Positions 41,617-50,282 of a DNA stretch of 64,000 nt are shown here, piece by piece. The stretch is from positions 1 to 64,000 of the forward strand of contig JALHNI010000008.1 of assembly GCA_022843605.1 (NCBI GenBank), written 5' to 3'. The position numbers and the translations under genes were made by a program. Numbering within the stretch: position 1 is the first letter of the stretch; each line of letters opens with the position of its first letter. Source of the DNA: Bryobacter sp. (GTDB taxonomy: Bacteria > Acidobacteriota > Terriglobia > Bryobacterales > Bryobacteraceae). The notes under the pieces are model-generated. The model searched no databases, was not told the DNA's origin, and was given only the letters and a program-made list of their open reading frames with translations.

Positions 41617-42420
41617 ATGATAGAAGTTCTCAAGACAGGCGTCTCCGCACGCCAAGCCAAGGTGGCGATATTCGATTTCGATGGCACCGTTTCGCTGGTG
41701 CGTTCCGGCTGGGTGCATGTGATGGTTCCCATGATGGTGGAAGGGTTACGCGACCTCGGCTCCGGCGAAAGCGACGAGGAACTCACGCGCCTCGTCGAGG
41801 AGTACGTCGGCCAGTTAACGGGCAAAGAGACCATCTACCAGATGATCCAGTTCGCCACGGAGATCGAGAAGCGCGGCGGCACACCGCTCACCGCCCTCGA
41901 CTATAAACACGAGTACCTGCGACGACTGTGGGACGTCATCAAGGATCGTGTTAGGGAATTGCAGGATGGCGCCTCCCCGGAGAAGTATCTGGTGCCTGGC
42001 TCCCGGGAAGTGCTCGACGCCTTGAAGGCTCGCGGCCTCAAGCTTTACCTGGCCAGCGGCACCGACGAAGTGGACGTCCGCCGCGAGGCTGATCTCCTTG
42101 ACCTCACGCGCTACTTTGACGGCGGCATCTACGGCGCCTCGGACGATATGGCGTCCTTTTCGAAGGGCATGCTGGTCAAGCGGCTCGTCGAACAGGCAGG
42201 CTATCAAGGCGAGGAGCTTCTGGCTTTCGGCGACGGCTATGTCGAGATCGACGTTGTGAAGCAGGCCGGCGGCGTCGCGGTGGGTATCGCCAGCGACGAA
42301 CCGGAATGTCTGAAGGTGGATACCTGGAAGCGCAATCGCCTGGCCGGCGTTGGCGCCGACTTCATGTTGCCCAACTTCCGAGGCTCAGAGTCGTGGCTGC
42401 CGAAACTGTTTGGGGCGTAG
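41617..42420 (+). CDS. HAD superfamily phosphatase
   Basis: A 267-residue HAD hydrolase. Motif I is AIFDFDGTVS (nucleophile Asp and acid Asp), motif II lies around LYLASGTDEVD, and motifs III/IV are KRLVEQ and LAFGDGYVEID. The helical cap is in the first 130 residues (C1 type). It probably dephosphorylates a small phosphorylated sugar or sugar derivative. It is the first gene of a four-gene operon followed 3 nt later by the DHS-like gene, then a PfkB and a ROK sugar kinase, so it likely removes or cycles a phosphate in that pathway. Confidence 0.85.
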   Translation: MIEVLKTGVSARQAKVAIFDFDGTVSLVRSGWVHVMVPMMVEGLRDLGSGESDEELTRLVEEYVGQLTGKETIYQMIQFATEIEKRGGTPLTALDYKHEYLRRLWDVIKDRVRELQDGASPEKYLVPGSREVLDALKARGLKLYLASGTDEVDVRREADLLDLTRYFDGGIYGASDDMASFSKGMLVKRLVEQAGYQGEELLAFGDGYVEIDVVKQAGGVAVGIASDEPECLKVDTWKRNRLAGVGADFMLPNFRGSESWLPKLFGA

Positions 42421-42423
42421 AGC

Positions 42424-43386
42424 GTGACCAGCAAGTATCCGATTTTTGACCGCACTCGTCTGCGGGTGCAGCCGCTTGGTGATCGCGCGCATGACCTGAA
42501 GCTCACCAACTGGCTTTCGCTCGACGATCCAACCCCGGAATACGGGGATGCGCGCCTCGCCACCGTCGCCAATCGCCTTCGCCAAGCCAAGCAGCAGGGT
42601 TCCGCCCGCATTCTGATGATGGGCGCTCATCTTTTGCGCGCGGGTGTCAGCCGCCATCTGATCGACCTGATCCAGAACGGCTGGATCGACCAGGTCGCCA
42701 TGAACGGAGCCGGAGCCATTCATGACTACGAACTCGCGCGCATCGGCGCCACCACCGAAAGTGTCGCCCGCTACATTCGTACCGGCGAGTTCGGCCTGTG
42801 GCAGGAAACTGGCGAACTCAACGACTGGATCGCCGAGGCGGCCCAACTCGGCTTGGGCCTGGGCGAGAATGTCGGGCGCCGCATCGCGGAAAGCGACTTC
42901 CCGCACCGCGATCTCTCCGTGCTGGCCGCCGCCTATCGGGCCGGCGTCCCCGTGACCGTGCACGTCGGCATCGGCTACGACATTCTGCATGAGCATCCCA
43001 ACTGCGACGGTGCCGCCACCGGTGCCGCTTCCTATCGCGACTTCCTGATCTTCGCGAAGACAATGGAACGCCTGGAGGGTGGCGTCATGCTGAGCTTTGG
43101 CTCGGCCATCATGGCGCCGGAGGTCTACCTGAAGGCCCTTGCCATGGCTCGGAACGTCGCCGCCCAGGAGGGCCGCACGATTCGTGATTTCCTCTCGGTG
43201 GTTTTTGACCTCGTGCCGATCGCCGGTGACTGGCGCGCCGAACTCCCCAAGACCGACCCCGGCTACTACTTCCGCCCGCACAAAACCATCCTGGTGCGTA
43301 CCGTCGCCGACGGCGGCCAGAGCGAATACTTCTGCGGCGGCCATCGCGCCACCCTTCCCGCGCTTTGGAGGCACTTACGCGGATGA
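42424..43386 (+). CDS. Conserved protein with deoxyhypusine synthase-like features
   Basis: A 320-residue protein from GTG 42424. The AHLLRAGVSRHLIDLIQ region, VAMNGAGAIHDYELA, VHVGIGYDI and GGVMLSFGSAIMAPEVYL resemble the Rossmann-like NAD fold of deoxyhypusine synthase, where a GAxxxHD-type motif occurs. The organism is a bacterium and lacks hypusine, so hypusine formation is unlikely; relatives act in homospermidine or unknown pathways. In this operon it sits between a phosphatase and two sugar kinases, so a sugar-phosphate or NAD-linked reaction is also possible. I cannot assign a reaction. The stop overlaps the PfkB start as ATGA. Confidence 0.45.
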   Translation: MTSKYPIFDRTRLRVQPLGDRAHDLKLTNWLSLDDPTPEYGDARLATVANRLRQAKQQGSARILMMGAHLLRAGVSRHLIDLIQNGWIDQVAMNGAGAIHDYELARIGATTESVARYIRTGEFGLWQETGELNDWIAEAAQLGLGLGENVGRRIAESDFPHRDLSVLAAAYRAGVPVTVHVGIGYDILHEHPNCDGAATGAASYRDFLIFAKTMERLEGGVMLSFGSAIMAPEVYLKALAMARNVAAQEGRTIRDFLSVVFDLVPIAGDWRAELPKTDPGYYFRPHKTILVRTVADGGQSEYFCGGHRATLPALWRHLRG

Positions 43387-44345
43387 CGCCTCGCGAGATC
43401 CTGGATCGGTTACCCTCGCTCTCCGCGCTGATCGTGGGCGACGTCTGCCTCGACCGTTGGTGCACTTACCTGCCCGAGTTATCGGAGGCGTCGCGCGAAA
43501 CGGGCATCCCCCGCGTCGCTGTCGTCCACACCGAAGTAACTCCCGGCGCCGCGGGCACCGTCGCGAATAACTTAGCCGACCTGGGCGTCGGCACCGTTAG
43601 CGTTCTTGGCCTGGTGGGTGACGATGGTTTCGGCTACGAACTGAAGCGGGCGCTTTCCCGGCGCCGAATCTCTTCCGAGTTACTCCTGACCCATGCAGGC
43701 TATCCCACCTTCACTTATACAAAATTGATCAATGGGCACACCGGCATTGAGGACTTACCGCGCGTCGACTTCGTCTCCGTTGAACCGACGCCGGCCCCCG
43801 TCGAGGCGCATATCCTGGAGCAGTTACGCGAATGGGCCGGTCGCTTCGATGTTGTTTTCGTTTGTGACCAGGCCGAGCATGAAACCGGCGGCCTAATTAC
43901 GCCCACCATCCGCCAGGAACTTACCCGCTTAGCCACCAAGCAGTTCTACTTCGTGGATTCGCGCGCCCACTTAGACGGCTTTCGCGGCGTGTTACTGAAG
44001 CCGAATCAGGAAGAGGCCGAAACCGTCTGCCAACGCCTGTTTGACGACAAGCGCGCCTTCAGCCGTCTGCGCGAGTTGACTGAGGCGCCCATGCTCTGGG
44101 TAACCCACGGCGGCGACGGCGTCATGATCGTCCGGCCCGAGGGTGAACAGTGGGTGCCCACAACAAAGGTCCAGAACCCGGTGGATATTTGCGGCGCGGG
44201 AGATAGCTTTTCTGCTGGATCGGCAATGGCCATCGCGGCTGGCGCTACGCCCGAAGAGGCGATCGCCTTTGGCCATCGCGTCGCCTCGATCACGGTGATG
44301 AAGAAGGGTACTGGGACGGCCACACCGGCCGAGGTGCTCTCTTGA
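43383..44345 (+). CDS. PfkB family carbohydrate kinase (RfaE1/HldE-like)
   Basis: A 320-residue ribokinase-fold kinase. LIVGDVCLDRW is the first strand, PGAAGTVANNLADLG the substrate-binding loop, LLKPNQEEAE and DICGAGDSFSAG (anion hole and catalytic Asp) the ATP site. The arrangement is closest to ADP-heptose pathway kinase domains (RfaE/HldE N-terminus), but the C-terminal cytidylyltransferase part is missing. Start ATG 43383 overlaps the previous stop as ATGA; the stop overlaps the ROK start as TTGA. It likely phosphorylates a sugar handled by the operon. Confidence 0.9.
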   Translation: MTPREILDRLPSLSALIVGDVCLDRWCTYLPELSEASRETGIPRVAVVHTEVTPGAAGTVANNLADLGVGTVSVLGLVGDDGFGYELKRALSRRRISSELLLTHAGYPTFTYTKLINGHTGIEDLPRVDFVSVEPTPAPVEAHILEQLREWAGRFDVVFVCDQAEHETGGLITPTIRQELTRLATKQFYFVDSRAHLDGFRGVLLKPNQEEAETVCQRLFDDKRAFSRLRELTEAPMLWVTHGGDGVMIVRPEGEQWVPTTKVQNPVDICGAGDSFSAGSAMAIAAGATPEEAIAFGHRVASITVMKKGTGTATPAEVLS

Positions 44346-45202
44346 ATACACTCGCCATTGATGTCGGCGGAACGAAGTTTTCCATGGCCGTCTTTTCCGG
44401 CGGCCAGATGATCCGCCGTATCTCAGAACCCACCGATCGATCTGGTGGACGAGACTGGATGCTGAACCGCATCGTCACCCTCGCGCGCGAATGGCAGTCC
44501 GATCCTGGTTTCCAGATCTGCGGCGTCGGCTTCGGTGGCCCTGTCATCTTCAACGACCAACGCATTGCCCTCTCCACGCACGTCGGCGGCTGGAGCGACT
44601 ATGCACTGCCGCTCTTCCTGAAACATGAGCTCGGCATTCCCGTCATCATGGACAACGACGCGAACGTCGGCGCTTTGGGAGAAGGTCGCCATGGTGCCGG
44701 CCAAGGCGCGCTTCCGCTGTTCTACATGACGCTCTCCACCGGCATCGGCGGTGGCATTCTTACCGAACACGGCGTACATCGCGGGGCCGACAGCTATGGC
44801 GGCGAGATCGGCCACCTCACCATCCGGCCCGATGGCCCGGTGTGCCTCTGTGGCGCGCGCGGTTGCTTCGAACGGATGTGCTGCGGACTTTGGCTTGAGC
44901 GAGACCACGGCCGTTCCGCGAAAGAGTTAGTTCAGGATCCACGCTTCGTCGAACGCTATGTCATCGACCTCTCGCTAGGATTGAAAGCGGCGCTAATGTT
45001 ACTCAATCCGGCCCGCATCGTGATTGGCGGCGGCATCAGCAAAGCCGGAGACTTACTCTTTGTGCCGCTGCGCGAGGAATTAGGCCGGCAAATCACGAGT
45101 TGGTCCCGAGCCCGCGTCGACGTAGTACCAGCAGGACTAGGCGACGACAGTGTGCTGTGGGGCGCGCTCGAGTTAGCGCGAGAACTGCCGGTTACTTCTT
45201 AA
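44342..45202 (+). CDS. ROK family sugar kinase (glucokinase-like)
   Basis: A 286-residue ROK protein beginning at TTG 44342 (TTGA overlap with the PfkB stop). IDVGGTKFSMAVFSGG is the phosphate-binding loop, GVGFGGPV and DNDANVGALGEG follow, the latter with the catalytic Asp, and STGIGGGI with the zinc site CLCGARGCFE. No N-terminal HTH, so it is an enzyme, not a repressor. It uses ATP to phosphorylate glucose or an N-acetylated hexose. It overlaps the convergent zinc-ribbon gene by 11 nt. Fourth and last gene of the operon. Confidence 0.93.
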   Translation: MNTLAIDVGGTKFSMAVFSGGQMIRRISEPTDRSGGRDWMLNRIVTLAREWQSDPGFQICGVGFGGPVIFNDQRIALSTHVGGWSDYALPLFLKHELGIPVIMDNDANVGALGEGRHGAGQGALPLFYMTLSTGIGGGILTEHGVHRGADSYGGEIGHLTIRPDGPVCLCGARGCFERMCCGLWLERDHGRSAKELVQDPRFVERYVIDLSLGLKAALMLLNPARIVIGGGISKAGDLLFVPLREELGRQITSWSRARVDVVPAGLGDDSVLWGALELARELPVTS

Positions 45203-45689
45203 ACAGATTGTCGAAGGCCGCCCGGGCATCGCTTGCACTCTTGGGTGCCGGTCCGTTCGGAAGAATCGGAGCGCGCATGGAAGTGCTCGCCGATTCACGC
45301 GCCGCATCGCGCGCCACGGTCACCTGCGGTGAGAACAGTTGGCACAGATTGGCACGGTCCTTGTACGCGATGCGTTCCGGAATCGGCTTCAAGCACTGGA
45401 AGCGCGTGGAGGGCTCGAAGTGCGCGCACTGTTTGCAGCAATGCAAGGCAGCGTTACACTTTGGACAATTGCCGGTGAAATCGATATCGGAAGGCAGTGT
45501 CGTGGCGCAGTTGTAACAGCGCGAAGCGGTTACCGTTTGCACCATGCGCGGCAAGCGCGGCCCGGTGATATCGATGGAAGGGCGGGGGCCTTGCGGCTTC
45601 GGACGTTCGCGGTCGAAACCACGATCGCCACCACGGTCAAAGCCGCGGTCCTGGTAGCCGTTTTGGCGGTATTTGCGGTCGTCATCCAT
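45192..45689 (-). CDS. Zinc-ribbon-type Cys-rich protein, unknown function
   Basis: A 165-residue protein. The N-terminus is Arg/Asp/Gly-rich (FDRGGDRGFDRERP) and unstructured. Then RCYNC (C58, C61), NCPKC (C75, C78), CCKQC (C84, C85, C88), FQC (C99) and NLC (C116) make at least one zinc ribbon and perhaps a second site. The C-terminal 40 residues are again low complexity, ending FDNLFKK. RGG/RDG-like tails suggest RNA binding. No close family recognised; conserved proteins of this type occur in Acidobacteria. Confidence 0.65.
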   Translation of the reverse strand: MDDDRKYRQNGYQDRGFDRGGDRGFDRERPKPQGPRPSIDITGPRLPRMVQTVTASRCYNCATTLPSDIDFTGNCPKCNAALHCCKQCAHFEPSTRFQCLKPIPERIAYKDRANLCQLFSPQVTVARDAARESASTSMRAPILPNGPAPKSASDARAAFDNLFKK

Positions 45690-46021
45690 GAAAGATGCTC
45701 CCTTGCGGATGTCCAGCCCAATGGTAGGGTCGTTTGAGGTCTAACGTGTTTTTGGGGACTGGAAGATGGTCTAGATTCGCCCGTTACTTGTCCATTCGTG
45801 TTTGACCGATGAGTCAATGTGCCTGCGCACACCGTCCATCGGATGTACCAACTTTACTCACTGACCGCGAGTCTCAAAGAACAGCTCGGTTCCCGGAAAC
45901 GCTAGGGGGGTTTGGTTCGTGAGAGGTTCGCACTGGATCGGCCAGAACTGAACTCAGGACTTCACCCTTATATCATGTTCCTTCGGACAAATCCAGCGCG
46001 AACTTTAGCGAACTAAATTCC
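45690..46021. other. 332-bp gap with an imperfect long inverted repeat
   Basis: No gene or RNA family recognised. It holds the 13-bp inverted repeat at 45926-46003, a small hairpin next to the glycogen phosphorylase stop (TTTAG-CGAA-CTAAA, 46004-46017) and the promoter region of the zinc-ribbon gene. Confidence 0.5.
45926..46003. repeat. 13-bp imperfect inverted repeat enclosing 52 nt
   Basis: GTTCGCACTGGAT (45926-45938) and ATCCAGCGCGAAC (45991-46003) pair over 13 positions with a single mismatch that becomes a G-U pair in minus-strand RNA. Smaller hairpins lie inside (CTGA-AC-TCAG near 45948; TCC-TTC-GGA near 45979). It could be a structured RNA in the 3' region of the glgP transcript. Confidence 0.35.
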
Positions 46022-48583
46022 CTAACTCCATTTCATACGGCCTTGGCACGGCCGCCGCAATGGATCTTCGGTATGGTTGGGACTAACTCGGAACGCATAA
46101 CCCAACCGGCCCATCTGTTCCGGTACCAGTTGCAGGCTGAAAACGTGGAGTCCGTCTTTTGTTTCGGCTGGTTTCAACAGTGAGACCCGCGTGTTTTCCA
46201 GCTGGCCGTCGGAGGCGATGCGGCCCACAACGACTTCCACCCGCACGTCGTTCGCCGCCAAACCGGCCAGGTCCACCACCGCGCGCGCTGTCACGGATTC
46301 GCCCGCCGTCAACTCCGCCTGTGAAGTCGTCAAACCGGCCTCTCGGATCTGCACCCGATCCCAGACGCCCTGGATCTTGTCTTCCCACTTGGCCCGATCC
46401 CGGGCCAGCGTAAACCCGCCGCTGCGCATCTGTTCGAACGAAGCGTGCGCGGGACGATAGAGCTTGGTCGTGTAGTCCTCCAGCATGCGCTGGGCGTTGA
46501 AGCGTGGGCTCATGTTGGTGAGACACGTTTTCATCCGGTCCACCCAGCCCTCCGGGACGCCGTCGTCATTGCGCCGATAGTAAAGCGGCAGAATGTCGTT
46601 CTCCAGCGCCGAATAGATGTCGAGCGCGTGCAGGTCGTCCTGATCCTCACTGTAGGGCTCCCGGCCACCGATCGCCCAGCCGCCCGAATCTTCATAGGCT
46701 TCGTCGTACCAACCGTCCAGGATGCTGAGGTTCAGCACGCCGTTTAACGCCGCTTTCATGCCGGAAGTACCACAGGCCTCTTCGCCCCGGCGCGGAGTGT
46801 TCAACCAGAGGTCGACGCCCTGCACCATCTCTTTGGCGATCCGCAGGCCGTAATTCTCGAGGAACACCAAACGATTGCGCAGTTCGGGATCGCGCGATAG
46901 CAGCGCAATCTCCCGGATAAACGTCTTGCCGGGAACATCCTTCGGATGGGCCTTGCCGGCAATCACGATTTGCACCGGCCGCTCGGCATTCAACAGAATG
47001 CGCTTGAGGCGGTCCGGATCGCGGAATAGCAGTGTCGCGCGCTTGTAGGTCGCAAAACGCCGAGCGAAGCCGATCGTGAACACTTCCGGATCGAAGCCCT
47101 CTTCAATACGGCGAATTTCCGAGGCCGAGGCATGGCGTTTGCGCGCGGTTACCGCTGCACGTTCGCGGACAAACTGCGACAACTGCTTTTTGCGCTTCCG
47201 GTGCGCTTCCCAGATTTCAGTACACGGAATCTCATCCACCTGGGCCCAAATGCCCGGCTCTTGATGACGGTCCCGCCAATCGGGCTGCAAATAGCTATCG
47301 AATACCGTGGCCAGATCGCCGTTCAACATCGACGGCAGATGCGTACCGTTGGTCACCGCGGTGATCGGCACTTCGTCAGTAGGCAAGTTCGGCCACAGGC
47401 CGCCCCACATCTCGCGCGACACCACTCCGTGCAGCAACGCCACCGCGTTGCGGAAAGCCGAGCAGTTCATCGCGCAGATGGCCATTGAAAACTTCTCGTT
47501 GACGTCGTCACCGTTGCGCCGGCCCAAGCTGAACAGTTGGGCGGGCGAAATGCTACCTTCGTTGCAGAAGCGGCTCAGGTGATCCCAAACCAGCGATCCG
47601 TCGAACAGATCGATACCGGCCGGCACCGACGTGTGCGTCGTGAAGATATTGCTTTCGCGCGTCGCTTCCAGAGCCTCGGCAAAGCTGAGCTTGTGCTCAT
47701 CCATCAGATCCCGGATGCGCTCCAGCGCCAGGAACGCGGCGTGACCCTCGTTCATGTGGAACACCGTCGGGCGGTAGCCCATCGTTTTTAGCGCCCGCAA
47801 CCCGCCAATGCCCAGCACGATCTCCTGCTTGATTCGCGTGCCATGGTCACCGCCGTAGAGATTCTCGGTGATGTTCCGGATCTCCTCGGTCGGGTTCTCG
47901 GGAATGTTCGTATCCAGCAGGTACAGCTTGTTGCGCCCGCTCTCCACCTGCCACAACTTGATGGTGATCGTCGCGAACGGCAGATTCACCTGCACCCGGA
48001 CCTCTTTACCGTCCGCATCCACCACCGGACGGCAGGGCATCAGGTGGAAGTCGTTTACCGGGTAGAGTTCCTGCTGCCAGCCATCGGGGTTCAACGACTG
48101 CTGATGATAGCCCTTCTGGTAGGCCAGGCCGACGCCGATCAACGGCAGGCCGGCATCGCTCGAACCCTTCATGTGGTCGCCCGAAAGCACGCCTAACCCG
48201 CCGGAGTAAACTGGCAGGCAATCCGTCAAGCCGTACTCCATGGAGAAGTAGGCGATCACCATGTTCTCGTCGCCCGGCTGTTTCAGGTCCATCGGCGCAC
48301 GCTTCATGTAAAGGTCGAAGCGTTCACAGGCCCGCTCATAGACCGCCATATAACGTGGATCGGCCGCGGCGCGAGCGATGGTTTCCTGCGGTAAGCTGCT
48401 CAGCATCAGCACCGGGTTATGGCTGGCCCGCCAGGCCACCGGATCTAAACGGCGGAACACCATCCGCAAATGATGATCCCAGCTCCACAACAGATTGTGA
48501 GCCAGTTCAGGAAGTCTCTTCAGGGACGCCGGCAGCGCGGGGTGCACCTGAAGTTCTCGGTAAGAACGGATTTGGAAAGACAT
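46022..48583 (-). CDS. glgP: Alpha-glucan (glycogen) phosphorylase
   Basis: An 853-residue GT35 enzyme of the shorter, bacterial/archaeal type (TIGR02094-like). ELAHNLLWSWDHHLRM near the start, YFSMEYGLTDCLPVYSGGLG, FHMNEGHAAF and the PLP site EEACGTSGMKAALNGVLN (K610) are all present. It releases glucose 1-phosphate from glycogen or maltodextrin by phosphorolysis. The C-terminal 130 residues are beta-rich (ELTAGESVTARAVVDLAG), a DUF3417-linked region usual in this group. It is divergent from the Rrf2 gene (101-nt gap). Confidence 0.97.
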   Translation of the reverse strand: MSFQIRSYRELQVHPALPASLKRLPELAHNLLWSWDHHLRMVFRRLDPVAWRASHNPVLMLSSLPQETIARAAADPRYMAVYERACERFDLYMKRAPMDLKQPGDENMVIAYFSMEYGLTDCLPVYSGGLGVLSGDHMKGSSDAGLPLIGVGLAYQKGYHQQSLNPDGWQQELYPVNDFHLMPCRPVVDADGKEVRVQVNLPFATITIKLWQVESGRNKLYLLDTNIPENPTEEIRNITENLYGGDHGTRIKQEIVLGIGGLRALKTMGYRPTVFHMNEGHAAFLALERIRDLMDEHKLSFAEALEATRESNIFTTHTSVPAGIDLFDGSLVWDHLSRFCNEGSISPAQLFSLGRRNGDDVNEKFSMAICAMNCSAFRNAVALLHGVVSREMWGGLWPNLPTDEVPITAVTNGTHLPSMLNGDLATVFDSYLQPDWRDRHQEPGIWAQVDEIPCTEIWEAHRKRKKQLSQFVRERAAVTARKRHASASEIRRIEEGFDPEVFTIGFARRFATYKRATLLFRDPDRLKRILLNAERPVQIVIAGKAHPKDVPGKTFIREIALLSRDPELRNRLVFLENYGLRIAKEMVQGVDLWLNTPRRGEEACGTSGMKAALNGVLNLSILDGWYDEAYEDSGGWAIGGREPYSEDQDDLHALDIYSALENDILPLYYRRNDDGVPEGWVDRMKTCLTNMSPRFNAQRMLEDYTTKLYRPAHASFEQMRSGGFTLARDRAKWEDKIQGVWDRVQIREAGLTTSQAELTAGESVTARAVVDLAGLAANDVRVEVVVGRIASDGQLENTRVSLLKPAETKDGLHVFSLQLVPEQMGRLGYAFRVSPNHTEDPLRRPCQGRMKWS

Positions 48584-48626
48584 CAGCTAACTCAGTTGGA
48601 AAAGAACTCGATTGTTTCGACGTGGC

Positions 48627-48637
48627 TTAAATTAAGT
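48627..48637. promoter_or_regulatory. AT-rich palindrome between glgP and the Rrf2 gene
   Basis: CTTAA-A-TTAAG is a perfect 5-bp dyad in the only AT-rich patch of the 101-nt gap. Rrf2-type regulators bind AT-rich dyads, so autoregulation and glgP control are possible. Confidence 0.3.
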
Positions 48638-48672
48638 TTTTTAAATGATACCCAGATCACTGGAGCATCTAT

Positions 48673-48678
48673 TACAAT
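48673..48678 (+). promoter_or_regulatory. -10-like TACAAT before the Rrf2 gene
   Basis: TACAAT is followed by 6 nt and ATG 48685. No Shine-Dalgarno sequence is present, again consistent with a leaderless mRNA. Confidence 0.5.
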
Positions 48679-48684
48679 CACGAC

Positions 48685-49173
48685 ATGAAATTGAGTGCTC
48701 AGGAGGAGTACGGGCTCCGTTGCCTACTCCACATGGCGCGTCAGGGTGAAGGGGCCAGCCTCAGTATACCCGAGATTAGCCGCGCCGAAGGCCTTTCGAT
48801 CCCGAACGTTGCCAAGTTGATGCGTTTGTTGCGGATGGGTGGATTTGTGGCGAGTGTGCGGGGCCAGTCCGGGGGCTATACGCTTTCGCGAACCTCCGAA
48901 CAAATCACTGTGGGTTCCGTCCTGGAGCTACTCGGTGGGCGACTGTACGGACCTTCCTTCTGCGATCGTCATTCCGGCCTGCAGGATGCTTGCACGCATA
49001 ACAGCGACTGCAGTTTACGACCGATTTGGCAGACACTGCAATCGATGATTGAGCATGTATTGAACCGCATGACGCTTGGTGACCTGCAGCGCAATGAGAA
49101 GGAGATGATGCGGATGTTGAACGAACGCACCAATCAACTCTTGCCGGTCACCCAGATTCGGCACAGCGCTTAG
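48685..49173 (+). CDS. Rrf2 family transcriptional regulator, Fe-S type
   Basis: A 162-residue regulator. The winged helix is KLSAQEEYGLRCLLHMARQG, then IPEISRAEGLSIPNVAKLMR and GQSGGYTLSR. Three cysteines C93, C103 and C109 (FCDRHSGLQDACTHNSDC) are spaced as in IscR-like Fe-S-binding members (C-x9-C-x5-C rather than C-x5-C-x7-C). It probably senses iron-sulfur status, oxygen or NO. It is divergent from glgP and the only regulator nearby. Not adjacent to isc or suf genes. Confidence 0.93.
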   Translation: MKLSAQEEYGLRCLLHMARQGEGASLSIPEISRAEGLSIPNVAKLMRLLRMGGFVASVRGQSGGYTLSRTSEQITVGSVLELLGGRLYGPSFCDRHSGLQDACTHNSDCSLRPIWQTLQSMIEHVLNRMTLGDLQRNEKEMMRMLNERTNQLLPVTQIRHSA

Positions 49174-49181
49174 CCCACCGC

Positions 49182-50279
49182 CTAATGGCCGCCTGCTGCT
49201 GCTTCTGCTTTTTTCCGTCGACGCTTCTTCTTGGGCTTCTCCGCAGACACTTCCGGCCCGGCCGCTGAGGGTTTAACTTCTGCCTTCACTGGAGGCTCTG
49301 GCTTCGCTGCTTCCTTCTTGGCCAGTGCCGTCGGCTTAGCTTCGTCCTTTTTCGCACTATTCTTCACAGTCGCTTCAAGAGCCTTGTTTGGTGCTGCCCC
49401 TACCGTTTTGCCGTGATTATCATCCTTACTGTTGGACTTGTTGTCCTTACCGTTTTCTGCGGCTTTACCGTGCTCAGCTTCAGCGGGCTTGCCATGCTCC
49501 GCCGGCTTCCCATGTCCGTCCTTGGCATCCTTTGACTCTTCCGGTTTCGGCTTCGGACGGTTGTACTGCACGATGATCGACACCCGCCGATTGTTCGCCG
49601 CACCCGGATCGTCCTTTGTCATCAGCGCCTGATCCGCAAAACCGCGCACCTGCTTCACCTGATCCGGCCGCAATCCGTTGTCCTGCATAAAGCGACGCGC
49701 CGCGTTCGCGCGATCGCCCGAAAGCTCCCAGTTCGAGTAGCCCCCCCTGCCCTTTACCGGCCGCGAGTCCGTATGGCCCTCAATCAGAATCGTGTTCTGC
49801 ATCTTGCTTAGTTGTTCCGCAAGCTTGGCCAACACGTCCTGGCCGTTCTTGCTGGGATCCGGGGAACCGCTATCGAAGAACATTCCCTTCTCGGTCTCCA
49901 TCAGTTCGACACGCAACCCTTCGCCGGTCACGGTCATCTTCACCTGATCCTTCAGTTCCTCGAACTCCGGCATCTCCTTCATCGCCTGTTCCAGTTTGTC
50001 CTTCAACTGGTCCATGTTGTTCTGGTCCATCGTGATCGATTGACCCGCCCCGGACATCCCGCTCCCCGACTCTTTGCCGCTTCCCGAAGGGTCATTGAAG
50101 TAGCCCGCTACCGATTGCTTCACTTCCTCCGACGAACTCACCAGCCACATCACCATAAAGAACGCCATCATCGCCGTCACGAAGTCGGCGTAAGCGACCT
50201 TCCACGCGCCGCCATGGTGGCCGCCGCCCATCACCTTCTTCTTGATGACGATAATGGCCTGATTATTCGGGTCCGCCAT
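49182..50279 (-). CDS. motB: Flagellar motor protein MotB
   Basis: A 365-residue stator protein. AWKVAYADFVTAMMAFFMVMWL at residues 25-46 is the membrane helix with the proton-conducting D32. A plug-like region follows (KQSVAGYFNDPSG), then an OmpA peptidoglycan-binding domain (ILIEGHTDSRPVKG, SNWELSGDRANAARR). The C-terminal ~110 residues are a long Lys/Glu/Ala/His tail ending KPKKKRRRKKAEAAAGGH, unusual for MotB. It forms the stator with the adjacent MotA (4 nt upstream on this strand). No other flagellar genes are in the window. Confidence 0.96.
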   Translation of the reverse strand: MADPNNQAIIVIKKKVMGGGHHGGAWKVAYADFVTAMMAFFMVMWLVSSSEEVKQSVAGYFNDPSGSGKESGSGMSGAGQSITMDQNNMDQLKDKLEQAMKEMPEFEELKDQVKMTVTGEGLRVELMETEKGMFFDSGSPDPSKNGQDVLAKLAEQLSKMQNTILIEGHTDSRPVKGRGGYSNWELSGDRANAARRFMQDNGLRPDQVKQVRGFADQALMTKDDPGAANNRRVSIIVQYNRPKPKPEESKDAKDGHGKPAEHGKPAEAEHGKAAENGKDNKSNSKDDNHGKTVGAAPNKALEATVKNSAKKDEAKPTALAKKEAAKPEPPVKAEVKPSAAGPEVSAEKPKKKRRRKKAEAAAGGH

Positions 50280-50282
50280 GGC

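Noticed and set aside
42424-43386. Calling the DHS-like protein a true deoxyhypusine synthase
   Set aside because: Bacteria lack the eIF5A substrate, and the sequence match is partial.
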